A stretch of 64,000 nt of DNA from Parasphingorhabdus marina DSM 22363 (GCF_900128895.1 NZ_FSQW01000002.1:310001-374000); one strand, 5' to 3'. Numbered from the stretch's first letter, positions 1-8,520 are shown. The notes: generated by a model from the sequence alone, not told the origin. Translations and numbers: made by a program.

Positions 1-180
1 CGTGGGTCCGATCATCAGAATATTCTTTGGCGTGACTTCATCACGCAGTTCCGCCGGCAGCTTTTGTCGACGCCAGCGATTGCGCAAGGCGACCGCAACA
101 GCACGCTTGGCGTCCTTTTGTCCGACAATATGTTCGTCCAGAGCTTTGACTATCGCTTTGGGAGTGAGTTCATCCAGCAT
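1..180 (-). CDS. hslU: HslU, ATPase subunit of the HslVU protease (N-terminus only)
   Basis: The minus strand reads an open frame from ATG at 180 off the left edge; the 60 visible residues begin [20 protein letters not shown] and run to LMIGPT, which is the start of the P-loop region of HslU (the lysine and threonine of Walker A lie beyond the edge). HslU is an AAA+ unfoldase that feeds substrates to the HslV peptidase in the cytoplasm. It lies 56 nt downstream of hslV on the same strand, the usual alphaproteobacterial order, so co-transcription is likely. The I-V-G-Q-x-x-A-K-R-A-V-A motif at about residues 18-29 is diagnostic of the HslU/ClpX branch, and the hslV neighbour decides for HslU. 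Confidence 0.93.
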   Translation of the reverse strand, partial: MLDELTPKAIVKALDEHIVGQKDAKRAVAVALRNRWRRQKLPAELRDEVTPKNILMIGPT

Positions 181-236
181 GTTGGGCCTTTATAAGGGAA
201 GAGTTACTTGTGGGCAGGGGATGGCGATATGGCCGT

Positions 237-803
237 TCAGCTGCTGCTGTCGAGGCTCTCAATCGTCACCTGGTCATTGGTGTAGACGCAGACTTCTGCT
301 GCAATGGCCATCGATTTTCGGGCCAGAGTTTCCGCATCCTTCTCATAGTCCATCAGTGCGCGGGCAGCGGACAGGGCATAATTGCCGCCTGAACCAATCG
401 CGGCAATGCCGTGCGTAGGTTCCAAAACATCGCCATTACCGGTCAGGATCAGCGTCACTTCCTTGTCGGCAACGATCATCATCGCCTCGAGATTGCGCAG
501 ATATTTGTCTGTTCGCCAGTCCTTGGCCAGTTCCACGGCCGCGCGCATCAGCTGGCCGTTGTGACGTTCCAGCTTGGCTTCAAGGCGTTCGAAAAGTGTA
601 AAGGCATCGGCTGTTGCACCAGCAAATCCGCCAATGACCGAGCCGTCATGCAGCTGCCGGACCTTGCGGGCATTGGGTTTCATCACCGTCTGACCCATGG
701 AAACCTGGCCGTCGCCGATCACTACGACCTTGCCATTCTTACGGGCGGATAAAATGGTAGTGCCATGCCACTGCTGCATGCCATGTTGCTGATTTTCTAT
801 CAT
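237..803 (-). CDS. hslV: HslV, proteolytic subunit of HslVU
   Basis: This is the threonine-peptidase partner of HslU, forming a double hexameric ring. The HGTTIL motif holds the catalytic N-terminal threonine (first Thr after the Gly, exposed by propeptide removal). The motifs [34 protein letters not shown] and [13 protein letters not shown] are typical of the family, and the total of 188 residues is normal. I chose ATG 803 ([14 protein letters not shown]); ATG 779 (MQQWHG) is equally possible and neither has a good ribosome-binding site. The open frame extends to 845, but those extra residues do not look like the family. The gene is followed by hslU. Confidence 0.95.
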   Translation of the reverse strand: MIENQQHGMQQWHGTTILSARKNGKVVVIGDGQVSMGQTVMKPNARKVRQLHDGSVIGGFAGATADAFTLFERLEAKLERHNGQLMRAAVELAKDWRTDKYLRNLEAMMIVADKEVTLILTGNGDVLEPTHGIAAIGSGGNYALSAARALMDYEKDAETLARKSMAIAAEVCVYTNDQVTIESLDSSS

Positions 804-849
804 GAAACGGCATATGGGAAATAGAGGTCCGTTGTGCAACCACAACTGT

Positions 850-1158
850 TCAGCTTTGCATCATGACCCGCACTTCTTCGCCCTCATACATGCGGACATC
901 CATCTTCCCGATCTTCACGGATGCGAGGGCGGCGTTGAACCGGGCCATATGTTCGGTTTGAAAATGGGCATTGAGATCCGCTTCCGATTTCCACCGTTCC
1001 ACAATGTGGAAAAGATCTGGCCGGGCGGCGTCCTGTGAAAAGCTGTAATGCAGACATCCCGGTTCGGAGGCTGACGTCTTCATCATGTCGGCTACAGCGG
1101 GTCTGATGGTCGCAAAGTCCTGCTCCGCGATTTCAACCCATCCCTGTACCATTATCAT
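850..1158 (-). CDS. Antibiotic biosynthesis monooxygenase (ABM) domain protein
   Basis: This 102-residue protein has the dimeric ferredoxin-like ABM fold typical of small quinol monooxygenases of the YgiN type: an N-terminal [12 protein letters not shown] strand, a central [25 protein letters not shown] and the helix [17 protein letters not shown]. These enzymes oxidise quinols or act as heme- or stress-related oxygenases without a metal; the substrate here cannot be told. I placed the start at ATG 1158 because GGGAGAA lies 8 nt upstream; the frame also opens at a TTG at 1173 that coincides with that ribosome-binding site. It ends 4 nt before the open frame of hslV and may share its transcript. 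Confidence 0.8.
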   Translation of the reverse strand: MIMVQGWVEIAEQDFATIRPAVADMMKTSASEPGCLHYSFSQDAARPDLFHIVERWKSEADLNAHFQTEHMARFNAALASVKIGKMDVRMYEGEEVRVMMQS

Positions 1159-1199
1159 TCCAATTTCTCCCAAGGTCCGATTCCACTAGTCTTTCGGCC

Positions 1200-1228
1200 A
1201 AAAAAAATGGCGACCAAATGGCCGCCAT
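1200..1228 (-). terminator. Rho-independent terminator of the small secreted-protein gene
   Basis: On the minus strand a stem ATGGCG/CGCCAT (1228-1223 with 1212-1207), extended by internal pairs, is followed by eight T residues (1207-1200). It lies 26 nt past the stop of the gene at 1254-1496 and before the monooxygenase gene, so it isolates the former as a single-gene transcript. Confidence 0.85.
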
Positions 1229-1253
1229 CTTTAAAACTGTTTTCCCAATGGCC

Positions 1254-1496
1254 TCAGGGGCTGGTCGGGGTATCGTCGGAGCCGTCAGCTGCGATGATGA
1301 TGCCTGCGATAACTGCAGCAGCAGCCAAAACAGCGATGATGATGCCGGATCCGCCTTCGAGTTCACTCTCGTCGGAAGTTGCAGCGCCTACGCGCTCAAC
1401 CTGGCTGGAAACTGGCTGAACAGCCTGTGCGAACACAGGTGCACTTACCAGCGATGCAGCTGCAACAGCCGCCATACCTACTTTACCGAAACGCAT
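1254..1496 (-). CDS. Small exported protein with one C-terminal membrane helix
   Basis: This is an 80-residue protein of unknown function. It has a clear Sec signal peptide (MRFGKVG followed by an alanine-rich core and a VFA-QA cleavage site near residue 23), then a polar linker (about 25-49) and a strongly hydrophobic segment rich in Ile and Ala (about 50-69) ending in an acidic tail DGSDDTPTSP. The start at ATG 1496 is supported by AAGGAGCAAAAT directly upstream; an in-frame start at 1526 has none. With its own strong terminator and good ribosome-binding site it looks like an abundant monocistronic product. After signal cleavage it would remain as a short inner-membrane peptide. I do not recognise the family. 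Confidence 0.75.
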   Translation of the reverse strand: MRFGKVGMAAVAAASLVSAPVFAQAVQPVSSQVERVGAATSDESELEGGSGIIIAVLAAAAVIAGIIIAADGSDDTPTSP

Positions 1497-2067
1497 ATTT
1501 TGCTCCTTCAGGGTTTCGCATTTCATTCAATAGCGTGGCAGATGCCACAACAATGCTTTGAAATCAACCAGATTTCATAATCGCCCACCGATTTTGTGCA
1601 GTTGTGGCAAAGATCACACATGAGGGGTTGAACGGGTTTGGCCGGAAAGAACCATAAACCTCGCAAGTTACGGAATTGTTTGCATAATATCGAAGTTCCA
1701 TCGGTAACTGGTCCGGCGAGCTTCTGGAGAACGGCGGCAGCAACTGACGCCCGGCCGATAGAACAGGATGACATCCGGTCTGCGATTTCAGAGGGCCATG
1801 AAGCAGCAGGGTGAAGGGGATGGCAGATCTGTGCCGCATTGGAACAGTGGCGTACAAGGCAGGATTTTGAACTGGTGCAAATCCCTAATAAATTGTTAAC
1901 GCACTGCCATGGTTGAGGAAAGAAACAGGGCGCTGGCACTGCGCAACGAGGGGGCAAGGCACCCTTTTCGATTAAAACTGCCAAGAGAAGCGCTGATTGT
2001 TGCCCCGGAAGAAAGGGTACTGGTCAACGAGCCAGAACGCCGACTTTTGCTGAATGAGGACGTACAC
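1497..2067. other. Sparse intergenic stretch, no convincing gene
   Basis: About 570 bases between the small exported-protein gene and the MFS transporter. The part nearest 1497 must hold the promoter of the exported-protein gene (minus strand), but I cannot place -35 and -10 boxes with confidence. A short dyad, TGGCA-GA-TGCCA (1531-1542), lies about 35 nt upstream of that start. Open frames on both strands cross the region but lack ribosome-binding sites and familiar composition. Confidence 0.5.
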
Positions 2068-2124
2068 ATGTTCGTTCTCAGTTTCCTGGCGTTCTTCACG
2101 GCCTTTTATCTGTTCATCTTTTGA
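2068..2124 (+). CDS. Possible 18-residue hydrophobic peptide
   Basis: ATG 2068 opens an 18-codon frame MFVLSFLAFFTAFYLFIF, almost entirely aromatic or aliphatic, preceded by GAGG 8 nt upstream. The same frame stays open back to ATG 1909, giving a 71-residue version with a charged N-terminal part and this segment as a C-terminal anchor. A pure membrane peptide with a ribosome-binding site is suggestive, but no neighbour or family supports it and chance is a real alternative. Confidence 0.22.
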   Translation: MFVLSFLAFFTAFYLFIF

Positions 2125-2158
2125 TTTGCGAACAACTGTCGCCGGCTGTTCTCCGGTT

Positions 2159-3445
2159 TCAGTCACAGGCCAAATGTAGCTGCTGGCCCAACCAGGCGGC
2201 CACCACGCACATGGCGGCGACCAGGAGCAGCTGATCGGTTGTTGAGACTCCCAGCATGCTGAGACCGAGGGCCGCAAGTGCCCCCAGCACCATGCATCCC
2301 GAATTGACCACATTGTTCGCAGCGATCGTGCGGGCCGTTTCACTGATATCGACAGTCGTGGTCAAAAATGCGTAGAGCGGAACGACAAACATGCCTCCAA
2401 ATATCGCAACCCCGGCCAGAGTGGCGAGCAGAACCCAGGCACCGTCATGCATCATGAAGGTCTGGAACGTGTACAGCTCGCCACCCGACAAACCCTGCCA
2501 GTTCCGGGCAATGAAGAACAGGATGACGACAAATACTCCCATCAATATAACGCTTATGGGAGCAAAGCGCGCGGATACTTCACTCTTCAACAGCCGATTG
2601 ATCAGGATGGAACCAAGGGCGATTCCTATGGAGAAGACTCCCAAAAACAGGCTGGCAACGGCGGGTGTGGAAGTGAGTACGTTCTTGACCAGCGGCGGAA
2701 ACTGAATGACCAGCACCGAGCCGATGGTCCAGAAAAAGCTGATGGCAACAATGGCCAGATACAGCCGGCGAATATGCATGGTGGCGGAAATAAGCTGAAT
2801 GGAGGATCGAATGAAGTTGAAGTCAATTTTCTCGAGCTTCTTTTGCGGTGGGGCCGCGGGCATGAATTCGCATCCGATCCGGCCCACGATAGCAACTGCA
2901 AGTACGGAAAATACCGCAATTTCGACCCCGTTTCCTTCGCTGTCAATGATGATGCCGCCAAGAATGGTTCCTGCCAGAATGGCGATATAGGTTCCCGCCT
3001 CGACCAGACCTGTGCCGGCCAATACTTCATCTTTCTCCAGATGTTGCGGGAGAACCGCATATTTGATTGGCCCAAAAAAGGTTGACTGCAAGCCGAGCAA
3101 AAACAGCGCGGTGAGCATTGTCGGAACGGACTGGTACCAGAGACCGAGACCACCAATAATGGCGATCACAATTTCGAGCGTTTTGACAAAGCGTGTTATC
3201 CGGGCCTTGTCATAATTATCAGCCAGCTGGCCGGCCAGGGATGAAAACAGGAAAAAGGGCAAAATGAAAATTCCGGAAGCAAGCGCGTTGAACTGGAATT
3301 CCTGCGCAGGGTCCTGATAAATCCCGTAGGTCACGAGAATGACCATCGAGAATTTGAAAAGGTTGTCGTTGAATGCCCCCAATAGCTGGGTGATGAAAAG
3401 CGGCCAAAAACGGCGCTTGGCCAGAAGTCTGAGGGCGGATGACAT
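2159..3445 (-). CDS. MFS transporter, LplT-like (lysophospholipid transporter type)
   Basis: A 428-residue membrane protein with about twelve hydrophobic segments. The N-terminus RFWPLFITQLLGAFNDNLFK is typical of the LplT/YfcH-type MFS branch that flips lysophospholipids across the inner membrane; in many alphaproteobacteria this domain is fused to acyltransferase and acyl-ACP synthetase domains, but here it stands alone. The start at ATG 3445 has AGGA about 10 nt upstream; an in-frame extension to 3550 lacks homology. It is divergent from pgsA, another phospholipid gene, which fits a role in lipid turnover. The substrate is inferred from the family only. Confidence 0.8.
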   Translation of the reverse strand: MSSALRLLAKRRFWPLFITQLLGAFNDNLFKFSMVILVTYGIYQDPAQEFQFNALASGIFILPFFLFSSLAGQLADNYDKARITRFVKTLEIVIAIIGGLGLWYQSVPTMLTALFLLGLQSTFFGPIKYAVLPQHLEKDEVLAGTGLVEAGTYIAILAGTILGGIIIDSEGNGVEIAVFSVLAVAIVGRIGCEFMPAAPPQKKLEKIDFNFIRSSIQLISATMHIRRLYLAIVAISFFWTIGSVLVIQFPPLVKNVLTSTPAVASLFLGVFSIGIALGSILINRLLKSEVSARFAPISVILMGVFVVILFFIARNWQGLSGGELYTFQTFMMHDGAWVLLATLAGVAIFGGMFVVPLYAFLTTTVDISETARTIAANNVVNSGCMVLGALAALGLSMLGVSTTDQLLLVAAMCVVAAWLGQQLHLACD

Positions 3446-3615
3446 GTTCGGGAATTCCTGTTGTGTCCAGTGTTCCGACAGGGCTTTTTCGAGTGCCACC
3501 GTAACGATGTGGCCGCGAAGCGCAAGATATTGAATTTTCGAAACTTCCAATCAGCAAGACCGGCGAAGGCAGGGGCTGGCAAAGGTTGGGATTTCCCTTT
3601 GTGCAAAATCCGTTT

Positions 3616-4182
3616 ATGGGCATTCCCGAAATGCTAAATCTCCCCAACATCCTGACCCTGTCCCGCATATTTGCGCTGCCGTTTCTGGTTGCCCTGCTTT
3701 GGTGGCAAAAATGGGAGTTAGGCTATTTGCTGGCTTTCGGGCTCTATTCGCTGATGGCGATCACGGACTATTTCGACGGTTATCTGGCAAGAGCCCAGGG
3801 AACGGTATCGAAGCTGGGAATATTTCTGGATCCGATAGCTGACAAGATCATGGTGGCATCGGTGATCCTGATGCTTTGTGCCAAGCAGTATATCGAAGGC
3901 CCTCATGTAGTCGCGGCACTGATCATTTTGCTGCGCGAAATCGCGGTTTCCGGGCTTCGCGAGTTTCTGGCCGGGTTGCAAGTCAGCGTCCCGGTTTCCC
4001 AGCTCGCCAAGTGGAAAACGACATTTCAGTTGATATCGCTCGGATCCCTGATTCTGGCTGCCGGTTTGCCGCAATATGGCTTGATAGAAAGCGTGGGCAT
4101 CTGGACATTGTGGGCGGCCGCAATATTGACCCTGATCACCGGCTGGGACTATCTCCGGGTCGGATTGAAGCACATGGACTGA
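3616..4182 (+). CDS. pgsA: CDP-diacylglycerol-glycerol-3-phosphate 3-phosphatidyltransferase
   Basis: PgsA makes phosphatidylglycerol phosphate, the committed step to phosphatidylglycerol and cardiolipin, in the inner membrane. The CDP-alcohol phosphotransferase signature D-G-x2-A-R-x8-G-x3-D-x3-D is present around FDGYLARAQG and GIFLDPIADK, and there are several membrane helices (188 residues). ATG 3616 and ATG 3631 (MLNLPNILTLSRIFALP, which resembles the usual family start) are both possible; neither has a clear ribosome-binding site. moaD follows after 9 nt, so the two are probably co-transcribed although the pathways differ. Confidence 0.93.
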   Translation: MGIPEMLNLPNILTLSRIFALPFLVALLWWQKWELGYLLAFGLYSLMAITDYFDGYLARAQGTVSKLGIFLDPIADKIMVASVILMLCAKQYIEGPHVVAALIILLREIAVSGLREFLAGLQVSVPVSQLAKWKTTFQLISLGSLILAAGLPQYGLIESVGIWTLWAAAILTLITGWDYLRVGLKHMD

Positions 4183-4191
4183 CAGTCGATC

Positions 4192-4455
4192 ATGGCCGGA
4201 GAACTCGACATCGTCTATTTCGCCTGGGTCAAGGAACGTCTTGGCCGACCGGAAGACAGGATTGCGGTTCCCGACGGCGTAAGCACTGTAGGTGGACTGA
4301 TCGATTATCTGTGTCAGCAGGATGCCAGCTATGATCAGGTGTTTGCAGATCGCTCCCGCCTTCGCTTCGCGCTCGACCAGCAACTGGTTCACGCAGATGC
4401 AAAGCTGGACAATTCCCGGGAACTGGCGATTTTTCCGCCAGTGACAGGCGGATGA
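4192..4455 (+). CDS. moaD: MoaD, small subunit of molybdopterin synthase
   Basis: An 87-residue ubiquitin-fold sulfur carrier. The C-terminus PPVTGG carries the required Gly-Gly, which is thiocarboxylated and donates sulfur to precursor Z in the active site of MoaE to make molybdopterin. The central VGGLIDYL helix is typical. Its stop overlaps the start of moaE by 4 nt (ATGA), which favours stoichiometric translation of the two subunits. Confidence 0.93.
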   Translation: MAGELDIVYFAWVKERLGRPEDRIAVPDGVSTVGGLIDYLCQQDASYDQVFADRSRLRFALDQQLVHADAKLDNSRELAIFPPVTGG

Positions 4456-4901
4456 TTACCATATCCGTCTCGCAAAAGGATTTCGATTCAGGAGCCGAGA
4501 TTCGGAAAATCGCTGATCTTGGCGGTGGCGCCGTGGCAAGCTTTACAGGACAGGTTCGCGGGGATGCTGATCTTGTGGCATTGGAACTGGAGCATTATCC
4601 GGCGATGACTGAGCAGGCTCTGCGAACCATTGCCGATGACGCGGCTGAAAAATGGGCGCTGCACGGAATTACCATCATCCACAGGGTTGGCCGGCTGCAG
4701 GTCAATGATCAGATTGTTCTGGTCTGCACCGGCTCGGATCATCGCCAGGCAGCGATATCCGCCTGTTCGTTCATCATGGACAAGCTCAAGACTGTTGCGC
4801 CGTTCTGGAAAAAGGAAATCTGGAAAGACGGTTCTGAAACCTGGGTGGAGGAGCGGCAGTCAGATCTTGATGCAGCCGCGGAATGGAAAGGCCGCGCCTA
4901 G
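4452..4901 (+). CDS. moaE: MoaE, large subunit of molybdopterin synthase
   Basis: The catalytic subunit (149 residues) that converts cyclic pyranopterin monophosphate to molybdopterin using MoaD thiocarboxylate. The family motifs are visible: ASFTGQVRG near residues 29-37, LELEHYPAMTEQAL, the HRVGRLQVND segment, the DHRQAA stretch and the catalytic lysines of VAPFWKKEIW. The gene overlaps moaD at its start and the convergent oxyR by 4 nt at its end (4898-4901). Confidence 0.95.
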   Translation: MITISVSQKDFDSGAEIRKIADLGGGAVASFTGQVRGDADLVALELEHYPAMTEQALRTIADDAAEKWALHGITIIHRVGRLQVNDQIVLVCTGSDHRQAAISACSFIMDKLKTVAPFWKKEIWKDGSETWVEERQSDLDAAAEWKGRA

Positions 4902-5833
4902 GCAGCCGCCTTCCGGTCTTTCGATCGCATCCAGTCCTGACCGTCCCGCATGATTTCGGCCAGCAACCGGAATTCTTCCTTGCGCGGACTGTTGCGTCGC
5001 CAGACGAGGGCAATCTCACGGTAGGCACGGTCGGATTTTATCGGGCGCGCGATGATGTTCGTATGTTCCAATATGCCGCTGTCGACCGACATTTTCGGCA
5101 GCAGGGTGAGCCCGAGCCCGTTGTCGACCATTTGCACCAGCGTGTGGAGCGAAGTGCCCATCATCCGTGCCGACGCCCGGAGTTCCGGACGGTTGCAGGC
5201 GGCGAGTGCATGATCTTTCAGGCAATGCCCGTCCTCGAGAAGCAAAAGCCGGTTTTCATCGATCAGGGCAGGATCGACAGATTTGGGCGGATCGCGGGGG
5301 TCGTCCTTCGGGAAGGCGACAAAGATTTCATCGCGGAAGAGCAATTCTGATTCAACATCACCGCACGGAAAGGGGTGTGCAAGCAGAACACAATCGACCT
5401 GGCCATGATGCAGGGAGTCACAAGCAGACTGACTGGTCTCTTCCTTGAGGTACAGTTTCAGTTCGGGGCGGTCTTCGCGTAGCCTGGGAAGCAGTTTGGG
5501 AAGAAGGAACGGGGCAATGGTCGGAATAACGCTCATCCGGACGTCCCCTGCCAGCGGTTTTCCGGCGGAACGAGCCATTTCCGACAGTTCCTCCGCCTCG
5601 CGCAGGATGCGGTGCGATTTTTCGACCATCTGATTGCCAAGTTCCGTAAACCGGACGACACGACGCGTTCGTTCGACCAAAACGACATCCAATAGTGTTT
5701 CCAGTTCCTTGATCCCGGCGGAAAGCGTGGATTGCGTTACATAACAGGCCTCGGCTGCCCGGCCGAAATGCCCGTGCTCCTTCAGGGCCACCAGATATTG
5801 TAGCTGTTTCAAAGTAGGAAGATAGGACGACAT
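4898..5833 (-). CDS. oxyR: OxyR, hydrogen-peroxide-sensing LysR-type regulator
   Basis: A 311-residue LysR-family protein: winged helix-turn-helix at about residues 1-65 (LKQLQYLVALKEHGHFGRAA) and a periplasmic-binding-like sensor domain. The redox motif DGHCLKDHALAAC places cysteines at 204 and 213, nine residues apart, matching Cys199 and Cys208 of E. coli OxyR, so the peroxide-driven disulfide switch should work. LysR proteins usually repress their own gene and act on a divergent one; here the divergent neighbour is cysE, 154 nt away. I could not find a clean OxyR tetrad site in that gap. The end overlaps moaE by 4 nt. Confidence 0.92.
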   Translation of the reverse strand: MSSYLPTLKQLQYLVALKEHGHFGRAAEACYVTQSTLSAGIKELETLLDVVLVERTRRVVRFTELGNQMVEKSHRILREAEELSEMARSAGKPLAGDVRMSVIPTIAPFLLPKLLPRLREDRPELKLYLKEETSQSACDSLHHGQVDCVLLAHPFPCGDVESELLFRDEIFVAFPKDDPRDPPKSVDPALIDENRLLLLEDGHCLKDHALAACNRPELRASARMMGTSLHTLVQMVDNGLGLTLLPKMSVDSGILEHTNIIARPIKSDRAYREIALVWRRNSPRKEEFRLLAEIMRDGQDWMRSKDRKAAA

Positions 5834-5987
5834 AATCTAATTCCTCGATATATTGGAGCCCATTAATCTGTTCTGGTGATAAATGCGAGAGGGAATATGT
5901 CTTCCGAGCCAATCAGTTGCAAAAAAGGACTGGAAAAACATCTGAACGAGGCCTAGTTTTACATTCTCTACTAAACCGGAGAGCAAT

Positions 5988-6692
5988 ATGTTTCGGGACC
6001 TTGGCGAATATCTGGACTCCATCAAGGCAAGGGACCCCGCTCCCAGGTCGCGATGGGAGGTTTTGCTTTATCCTGGCATCCTGGCAGTCGGCATGCACCG
6101 AATTGCGCACTGGCTGTTCAAGGGAGAGCTCTATTTCTTTGCCCGGTTCATCAATCATATTGCCCGCTTCTTGACTGGAATTGATATTCATCCGGGGGCG
6201 AAAATCGGACGACATCTCTTTATCGATCACGGCTTTTCCGTGATCGGCGAAACCGCGGAAATCGGTGACAATGTGACGATTTATCAATGCGTGACTCTGG
6301 GCGGAACCAATCCCGCAAATGGTGTCGGTGGCAAACGCCACCCGACCATCGAAGATGACGCGATATTGGGTTCAGGTGCACAGATACTGGGCCCCATCAC
6401 CGTCGGTCGCAGGGCCCGGATCGGGGCCAATGCCGTTGTCACACAGGACGTGGCTGAGGGGGCCACCATGGTTGGCGTAAGAGCGCGCCCGACACTGGTG
6501 CAGGTAGAACAGTATCAGAAGGAATTCACGCCATACGGAACGCCCTGCAGTGAAGTGTTCGATCCGGCGACCCAGAAACTGGAAATCCTGCAGTGCGAAA
6601 TGGAACAGCTCCAGAAACGCATCGCCGCCTATGCCGAAGAGCGGGATTCGGGGTCTGCAGACAAGATCACCGATGAAAGAGACAGTGCTTGA
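5988..6692 (+). CDS. cysE: Serine O-acetyltransferase
   Basis: Makes O-acetylserine from serine and acetyl-CoA, the entry step of cysteine synthesis. It is a 234-residue protein with a helical N-terminal part and a left-handed beta-helix of hexapeptide repeats (GAKIGRHLFIDHG, VIGETAEIGDNVTIYQ, GGKRHPTIEDDAILGSG), with the catalytic histidine in the IDHG motif. The C-terminal tail (EILQCEMEQLQKRIAAYAE) is charged and probably a short coiled coil, as in EpsC-type enzymes. GGAGA lies 5 nt before ATG 5988. Divergent oxyR suggests, but does not prove, a link between cysteine supply and peroxide stress. Confidence 0.93.
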   Translation: MFRDLGEYLDSIKARDPAPRSRWEVLLYPGILAVGMHRIAHWLFKGELYFFARFINHIARFLTGIDIHPGAKIGRHLFIDHGFSVIGETAEIGDNVTIYQCVTLGGTNPANGVGGKRHPTIEDDAILGSGAQILGPITVGRRARIGANAVVTQDVAEGATMVGVRARPTLVQVEQYQKEFTPYGTPCSEVFDPATQKLEILQCEMEQLQKRIAAYAEERDSGSADKITDERDSA

Positions 6693-7048
6693 CGCGCGCT
6701 GACGCGAACAATGTTGCGGTGTTTCCGGGACGCGGATCACCGGCTGTACAAGTTGGCTTCGAACGGCGCGAAATGGAGCGCATTCTGAATCTTTATGGCC
6801 GTATGGTCGCCGCTGGCCACTGGCGCGACTATGCGATGGATATGGGCAAGGAAGCCGCCATTTTTGCCGCATTCCGGCGTACATCCGAACGCCCGCAGAT
6901 GCGGATCGAGAAACGGCCTGCCAATCGCAACAAGCAAGGCATGTGGACGCTGCATGGCGAGCATGGCCAGATCCTCAAGCGGGGTCATGAACTTGCCGGA
7001 GTCCTGGCACCGATGGAACGGCGTTTGATGAAGATTGTTGAGAGCTAG
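6689..7048 (+). CDS. DUF2794 domain protein
   Basis: A 119-residue protein of the alphaproteobacterial DUF2794 family, recognised from VGFERREMERILNLYGRMVAAGHWRDYAMDMGKEAAIFAAFRR (first and middle portions). Function unknown; it is soluble with no signal peptide. The frame opens at a TTG at 6689 that overlaps the cysE stop by 4 nt; GTG 6719 is an alternative and no ATG precedes the conserved block. Translational coupling with cysE is likely. It converges on phoB with a 13-nt gap. Confidence 0.75.
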   Translation: MTRADANNVAVFPGRGSPAVQVGFERREMERILNLYGRMVAAGHWRDYAMDMGKEAAIFAAFRRTSERPQMRIEKRPANRNKQGMWTLHGEHGQILKRGHELAGVLAPMERRLMKIVES

Positions 7049-7061
7049 GCGGGGCTGACGC

Positions 7062-7760
7062 CTAGTTCCCTGCCTCTGTATCCAGAGCATATCCTGCCGA
7101 ACGGACAGTGCGGATAATATCCGGTCGACCGCCAGCATTTAGTGCCTTTCGCAATCGCCGGATATGGACATCCACAGTACGCAATTCGATATCGCTGTCC
7201 TGGCCCCAGACGCTGTCGAGCAGGCGTTCGCGGGAAAACACCCAGTTGGGATGTTCCAGAAAGTGCCGAAGCAGGCGAAACTCGGTCGGCCCCAGTGGTA
7301 TGGTATCGCCGCCGCGCTTCACCTTGTGTCCGACCGTGTCCATTTCCAGATCCGCGAAGGCCAGCTTTTCGCCGGCAAGAGCAGGGCGCACCCGGCGCAG
7401 CACGGCCTTGACCCGGGCAATCAACTCGCGCGGGCTGAATGGCTTGGTGATATAGTCGTCCGCACCGGTTTCCAGTCCACGGATCTTGTCTTCCTCTTCT
7501 CCGCGAGCGGTGAGCATGATGATCGGGATGTTGGCCGTTTCGGGAGAACGACGCAGCCGTCGGCAAACTTCAATGCCGGACAGGTTTTCTATCATCCAGT
7601 CGAGCAGAATTACATCCGGGCGGTTTTCTTTGACCAGAAGCAAGGCCTCCTCGCCGTCAGGCGTATGCAGGACGTCATATTCTTCTTTTTTGAAGTTCCA
7701 GGAGAGAAGTTCAGCCAGTGCGGCGTCATCTTCGACCAGAAGAAGCTTCGCATTTTGCAT
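7062..7760 (-). CDS. phoB: PhoB, phosphate regulon response regulator
   Basis: OmpR-family regulator of 232 residues. The receiver domain has the acidic pair D11-D12 (VEDD), phosphorylated D54 in LLDWM, T84 and K106 (TKPFS); the C-terminal winged helix includes GPTEFRLLRHFLEHPNWVFSR and VDVHIRRLRKAL. When phosphorylated by PhoR it binds Pho boxes such as the one at 13237-13265. It is the last gene of the phoR-pst operon, overlapping the phoU stop by one nucleotide (TGATG). Confidence 0.96.
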   Translation of the reverse strand: MQNAKLLLVEDDAALAELLSWNFKKEEYDVLHTPDGEEALLLVKENRPDVILLDWMIENLSGIEVCRRLRRSPETANIPIIMLTARGEEEDKIRGLETGADDYITKPFSPRELIARVKAVLRRVRPALAGEKLAFADLEMDTVGHKVKRGGDTIPLGPTEFRLLRHFLEHPNWVFSRERLLDSVWGQDSDIELRTVDVHIRRLRKALNAGGRPDIIRTVRSAGYALDTEAGN

Positions 7761-8491
7761 CAGCTGGCCTCATCCCCGGACGGTTGTTCGAGGAGGTCGG
7801 TCGGATTCTCTCCCCGATCGCGTTCCGGCATCGGTTCGCCTCTGGCCGCGAAATAGACCATTTCCGCCACATTGGTGGCGTGATCACCGATCCGCTCCAG
7901 ATTTTTGGCGATGAACAGCAAATGGGCCGCTTCCCCGATATCCTTGGGGTTTTCGATCATGTGGGTGATCACTGCGCGGAAAATGCTGGTATAGAAGTCA
8001 TCGACGACCTGATCCCGTTCACTGACTTCCAGCGCCAGCTCCGCATCCCTGCGGGCGAAAGCTTCGAGAGAGTCGCGAACAAGTTCCGACGCAATGCGCG
8101 ACATGGAAGGCAATAGCGAAATGGGCCCCAGTTTCTTGCCACCCGTAATCAGCGGGACGCGCTTGGCAATATTTTTTGCATAGTCGCCAATTCGCTCAAC
8201 CACGCCCGAGATTTTGAATGTGGCAATCAGTTCACGGAGGTCATCGGCCATCGGAGCGCGCAAGGCGATCGTCTGGAAGGTTAAATCGTCGATTTTCTGT
8301 TCGAGTTCATCGATCAGCTTGTCATCCTCGACGACCTGCGCCGCCAGGTCGAGGTCATGATTTTTGAGCGCTTCCATCGAGCGGGCGATCGCCTGTTCGC
8401 TGCGTCCACCAATTTCCGCCACCATGCCGCGCAGCTCGTTGATATCTGTATCAAACGCCTTGACGGTATGTTCTGTGCCTGTGTTGGGCAT
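7760..8491 (-). CDS. phoU: PhoU, phosphate signalling regulator
   Basis: A 243-residue all-helical protein with two PhoU repeats (each a three-helix bundle), carrying the metal-binding type motifs ERIGDYAKNIAKR and ERIGDHATNVAEM at about residues 97-109 and 198-210. PhoU links the PstSCAB transporter to PhoR and represses the regulon when phosphate is plentiful. The position between pstB and phoB with 29-nt and 1-nt junctions is canonical. Confidence 0.95.
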   Translation of the reverse strand: MPNTGTEHTVKAFDTDINELRGMVAEIGGRSEQAIARSMEALKNHDLDLAAQVVEDDKLIDELEQKIDDLTFQTIALRAPMADDLRELIATFKISGVVERIGDYAKNIAKRVPLITGGKKLGPISLLPSMSRIASELVRDSLEAFARRDAELALEVSERDQVVDDFYTSIFRAVITHMIENPKDIGEAAHLLFIAKNLERIGDHATNVAEMVYFAARGEPMPERDRGENPTDLLEQPSGDEAS

Positions 8492-8520
8492 ATTCTGGGT
8501 TCCTTCGCTTGCCGGCCCGC

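Noticed and set aside
1523-1984. 153-codon minus-strand open frame and overlapping 97-codon frame upstream of the small exported protein
   Set aside because: No ribosome-binding site, biased cysteine- and proline-rich composition, and it would cover the promoter of the exported-protein gene.
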